This document shows, one piece after another, positions 60,128 to 64,000 of a stretch of 64,000 nt of DNA. Position numbers and translations under genes: made by a program. Where the stretch lies: positions 1 to 64,000 of the forward strand of contig NZ_BONO01000009.1 in the NCBI RefSeq assembly GCF_016862755.1. Reading direction: 5' to 3'. The notes under the pieces were generated by a model. That model saw nothing but the letters and a program-made list of their open reading frames with translations, was not told the DNA's origin and ran no database searches. Position 1 is the first letter of the stretch, and each line of letters opens with the position of its first letter. Source of the DNA: Cellulomonas pakistanensis. Lineage in GTDB: Bacteria; Actinomycetota; Actinomycetes; Actinomycetales; Cellulomonadaceae.

Positions 60128-61369
60128 TCAGGGTTCTGCGACCGCCACCGCGTGCTCCGCCGCGTCGTCCGCGGCGAACCGGGCGACCGCCTCGGCCTCG
60201 GCCAGCACCGCCGCGCGGTCCGCGCCGGTCCACCGGCGCAGCGGGGTGACCGTGAGCACCGCGCGCTCGCGCCGCGTCCGCGGGGCGCCGGGCGCGCGGG
60301 GGAGCCGCTCGCGGCGCAGCACCCACGTGCCCGCGACCGTCCCGTCCACCAGGACGGTGCCGGGCGGCATCCCGTTCCGGCTGGCGAGCGCCGGGCGGAC
60401 GTCGGCGGGGACGACGCGGGTGCGGTCGTCGTGGCCGAGCAGCAGGTTCTCGAAGTCGGGCAGCAGCCGGGGCGGCGCGGGCGCGTCCTCGGGCGGCCGC
60501 TGGGCGCCGGGCAGGTCGAGCAGCACCCGCGGGCGGCCGGACGGCGGGTCGACGTGCCGCAGCTCGACCAGCTCGGGGCGCAGCCGGTCGACCACCCGGC
60601 CGAGCCGGGTCAGGCCGGACCACTGCTGCACGTCGGCGACCGTCGCGGGGCCGTAGACCGCGAGGTAGCGGCGGACCAGGTCGGCGAGGCCGGCGTCGCG
60701 CGCGGGGTCGTCGCCGTCGGCGGGGGCCGGCGCGGCCGCGGCGCCGCGCGGCGGGGGAGCGGGCGGCTCGACCCCCAGCCACGCCCACGCGGTCGTCCAC
60801 GTCGTCGCCAGGCTCCGGCCCCAGACGCCCCGGGGCGTGACCTGGACGAGCGGCAGCAGGCCCCGCGCGCCCTGGGCGAGGGCCGCGGGGTCCAGGCCCG
60901 GCCAGGTCGCCGCGAGCCGCTCGCCGAGCGCCCGGGAGGTGAGCGGCCCGTCCGCGAGGGCGTCGAGCGACGCCGCCCGGAGGTCGTCCAGGTCCACCTG
61001 CCGCAGCGTCGGCGCGGCGGACTGGTTCGTGGTCAGGTGCCGCCGCAGGGTCGGCGCCATCAGCGGCCAGAGGGCGAGCGCGTCCTGCGCGGTCACGAGG
61101 TGCACCGTGTCGCGCAGCAGCGCCAGGCGGGTCGCGCGCCGGTCCAGCATCGGGCGCGCGAGGTCGTCGTGCGTCATCCCGGCGACCCGGGCGTGCAGCG
61201 CCAGGTAGGCCGACGACGGGTTCTGCGACTGCAGGGCGACGAGGTGCCGGACGACGTCGAGCGCGGGCGCGTCGGCTCGGTCGAGCAGGTGCTGCCGCGC
61301 GAGCAGGGCGCGACCCAGCCCGCGCGTGGTGATGGTGCCGCCGCCCGCGTGGTCCCCGTCGCCCGTCAC
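60128..61369 (-). CDS. Winged-helix DNA-binding protein, AlkZ/YcaQ-type DNA glycosylase family
   Basis: 413 residues. N-terminal ITTRGLGRALLARQHLL and the block VRHLVALQSQNPSSAYLAL with Gln47-x-Gln49, the QxQ pattern of AlkZ-type members (YcaQ has QxD). Later LVRRYLAVYGPATVADVQQW and LLPDFENLLLGHDDR are HTH_42 family features. Relatives remove alkylated or crosslinked bases; whether this one does is inference. GTG 61369 is the likeliest start. The upstream gap 61370-61571 contains a long hairpin. Confidence 0.82.
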   Translation of the reverse strand: MTGDGDHAGGGTITTRGLGRALLARQHLLDRADAPALDVVRHLVALQSQNPSSAYLALHARVAGMTHDDLARPMLDRRATRLALLRDTVHLVTAQDALALWPLMAPTLRRHLTTNQSAAPTLRQVDLDDLRAASLDALADGPLTSRALGERLAATWPGLDPAALAQGARGLLPLVQVTPRGVWGRSLATTWTTAWAWLGVEPPAPPPRGAAAAPAPADGDDPARDAGLADLVRRYLAVYGPATVADVQQWSGLTRLGRVVDRLRPELVELRHVDPPSGRPRVLLDLPGAQRPPEDAPAPPRLLPDFENLLLGHDDRTRVVPADVRPALASRNGMPPGTVLVDGTVAGTWVLRRERLPRAPGAPRTRRERAVLTVTPLRRWTGADRAAVLAEAEAVARFAADDAAEHAVAVAEP

Positions 61370-61447
61370 GCCCGCGACGCTACGCCCGGCCACCCACGCG
61401 CCGCCCGCGCCTCCTGCGCCGCCCCGCGCCTCCTGCGCTCGCGCGCC

Positions 61448-61512
61448 CGCCGAGCTGGCACTTCTTGCGGGGATGGCGGGCTCGGAACCCCGCAGGAGCT
61501 GCAAGCTCGGCG
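61448..61512. repeat. Nested inverted repeat (65 nt)
   Basis: Outer arms 61448-61460 and 61500-61512 match at 12 of 13 positions; inner arms 61466-61472 and 61488-61494 (TGCGGGG/CCCCGCA) are perfect. Between two minus-strand genes. May be a repeated extragenic palindrome or a terminator for the DUF58 gene. Confidence 0.55.
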
Positions 61513-61571
61513 AGGCACAGGTGAGTGAGGGCAGCCGCGGCGGCAGCGGCAGGAGGCGCGGTGCGCCCGGC

Positions 61572-62864
61572 CTACAGGCGGCCGGCCGCCTTGAGCGCGA
61601 GGTACGTGTCCGCCAGCCGGGGTGCGAGGTCCTCCGGCAGCGCGTCCACGACCTCCACGCCGTGGCTGCGCAGCCGCACGGCGACGGCGGCCCGCTCGAG
61701 CCCCGTGCGCTCGGCAGCGGCGGCGTCGAACAGCGCCGACACGTCCTCGCGCCCGGTGCGCAGCCGCTCGACCTCGGGGTCCTGCACCGACGCCAGCACG
61801 ACCTGGTGCCGGGACGCGAGCTGGTCGACGACCCGCAGCAGCCCGTTCTCGACGGCGGCGGGGTCCAGCGCGGACAGCAGGACGACGAGCGCGCGCTGCG
61901 ACAGCCGCTCCTGCACCTGCGCGACGATCCCGGGCCAGTCGGCCTCGACCAGCGACGGCTCGACGTCGGCCAGCGCGTCGGCGATCGCCGGCATGAGCCG
62001 GGGCCCGGACGCGCCGGCGACGCGCGCCCGCACGGTGCGGTCGTAGGCGAGCAGCTCGACGCGGTCGCCGGCGCGGGCGGCCAGCGCGGCCAGCAGCAGC
62101 GCGGCCTCGACCGAGGGCTCCAGGCGCGGCTCCTCGCCGGTCCGCGCGGCGCTGGTGCGCGAGGTGTCGAGGACGATCAGCACGCGGCGGTCGCGCTCGG
62201 GGCGCCAGGTGCGGACGACGACGTCGGCGCGCCGGGCGCTCGCGCGCCAGTCGATCGAGCGGACGTCGTCGCCGATCACGTACTCGCGCAGCGAGTCGAA
62301 CTCGGTGCCCTGGCCGCGCACCTGCACGGCCGCGCGGCCGTCCATCTCCCGCAGCCGCGCGAGCCGGCTCGGCAGGTGCCGGCGGGACGCGAACTCCGGC
62401 AGCACCCGCTGGGTGCCCGGCACGTCGATCGAGGCCTGCCGGGCCGCCAGCCCGAGCGGGCCGAGCGAGCGGATCGTGACCCGGTCGGCGTGCAGGTCGC
62501 CGCGCCGGGACGGGCGCAGCGCGGTGTCGAGGCGGCGGGACTCGCCCGGCGGCAGGTCGACGCGGTGCCGGTTCTGCGCCGCGCCGGCCGACGGCTGCCA
62601 CGCGTCCCGGACGAGGGCGCGCAGCCGGCGGGCGCCGGTGTGCGTGAGCGTCAGCCGCGACCGGGCGGGCTCGTGCAGCCGGACCGCGCCCGTGACCTCG
62701 CGCCGGATCGCCACGGCGCGTGGCGACGCGGCCAGGACGGCGTCGACGACGCAGAGCAGCGCGCACAGCACGGCCCACGCCAGCACCGTCCCCGGCACGG
62801 GCCAGAGCGCGACCGGCAGCGCGCCGACCGCGGTCAGCGCGACCGCGCGCCAGGTGATCGCCAC
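61572..62864 (-). CDS. DUF58 domain protein
   Basis: 430 residues. Two N-terminal hydrophobic segments, a beta-rich middle, then the DUF58 core EFDSLREYVIGDDVRSIDWR and a VWA-like LIVLDTSRTSAART with a metal-site-type DTS. DUF58 proteins partner MoxR ATPases. GTG 62864 is 10 nt after the MoxR stop, so same operon. Proposed role: assembly or maturation of envelope complexes. Confidence 0.92.
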   Translation of the reverse strand: MAITWRAVALTAVGALPVALWPVPGTVLAWAVLCALLCVVDAVLAASPRAVAIRREVTGAVRLHEPARSRLTLTHTGARRLRALVRDAWQPSAGAAQNRHRVDLPPGESRRLDTALRPSRRGDLHADRVTIRSLGPLGLAARQASIDVPGTQRVLPEFASRRHLPSRLARLREMDGRAAVQVRGQGTEFDSLREYVIGDDVRSIDWRASARRADVVVRTWRPERDRRVLIVLDTSRTSAARTGEEPRLEPSVEAALLLAALAARAGDRVELLAYDRTVRARVAGASGPRLMPAIADALADVEPSLVEADWPGIVAQVQERLSQRALVVLLSALDPAAVENGLLRVVDQLASRHQVVLASVQDPEVERLRTGREDVSALFDAAAAERTGLERAAVAVRLRSHGVEVVDALPEDLAPRLADTYLALKAAGRL

Positions 62865-62874
62865 GCCGGGGGCC

Positions 62875-64000
<1,126 letters not shown>

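Overview
The window reads as a chromosomal segment of a very high G+C actinobacterium, most likely a Cellulomonas-like member of the Micrococcales. The evidence is extreme GC bias at third codon positions, many GTG starts, start/stop overlaps of the GTGA and ATGA type, actinobacterial -10 elements (TANNNT) placed 6-7 nt before leaderless starts, a WhiB regulator, and a gene neighbourhood (whiB2-like, DUF5719, wbbL-like, metallopeptidase, DUF3499, manB, Trm112) typical of that phylum. No rRNA, tRNA, CRISPR array, insertion sequence or phage gene was seen.

Region 1 (1-34.5 kb) is a large cell-surface glycan locus. A minus-strand operon (6338 down to 119) encodes an FkbM methyltransferase, two paralogous GT4-type glycosyltransferases and a Wzm/Wzt-type polysaccharide ABC exporter. 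Facing away from it are two tandem Gmd-type GDP-mannose 4,6-dehydratases and a GT2-GT4 fusion (6444-10916). An eight-gene, mostly translationally coupled minus-strand operon (20635 down to 10978) encodes glycosyltransferases, a Wzx-like flippase, a DUF2304 protein and a DUF2142 membrane protein. From 20.7 to 34.6 kb the genes mostly stand alone in alternating orientations: GT2, epimerase, acyltransferase, GT4, rmlC, rmlD, rmlA, GT2, an LPG-synthase-like membrane protein, a methyltransferase, manA, a polytopic membrane protein and a TIGR03089 protein. Together they would make and export a mannose/6-deoxyhexose/rhamnose-containing wall polysaccharide. rmlB, a GDP-mannose pyrophosphorylase and a dedicated GDP-keto-sugar reductase were not found in the window.

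Region 2 (34.6-45.6 kb) is a conserved actinobacterial wall/regulatory block: WhiB, a 1307-residue GT2 fused to membrane segments, DUF5719, a WbbL-like rhamnosyltransferase, a zincin-like metallopeptidase, DUF3499, a small zinc-ribbon protein, phosphomannomutase (leaderless), Trm112 and a cation-diffusion transporter.

Region 3 (45.6-53.7 kb) holds a glycine-betaine/choline-type ABC importer (ATPase-CBS, permease, binding protein) with an unusually long leader and a GGTAAA-based operator, a NarL-type two-component system, a small membrane protein and a second acyltransferase-3 protein.

Region 4 (53.8-64 kb) has a canonical MntA-HepT toxin-antitoxin pair, a SpoIIM-like protein and RDD protein, a MarR regulator divergent from an ABC exporter with a perfect palindromic operator between them, malate dehydrogenase, an AlkZ/YcaQ-type winged-helix protein, and the DUF58-MoxR pair (MoxR cut by the right edge). 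SpoIIM/RDD and MoxR/DUF58 often cluster together; here they are split by unrelated genes.
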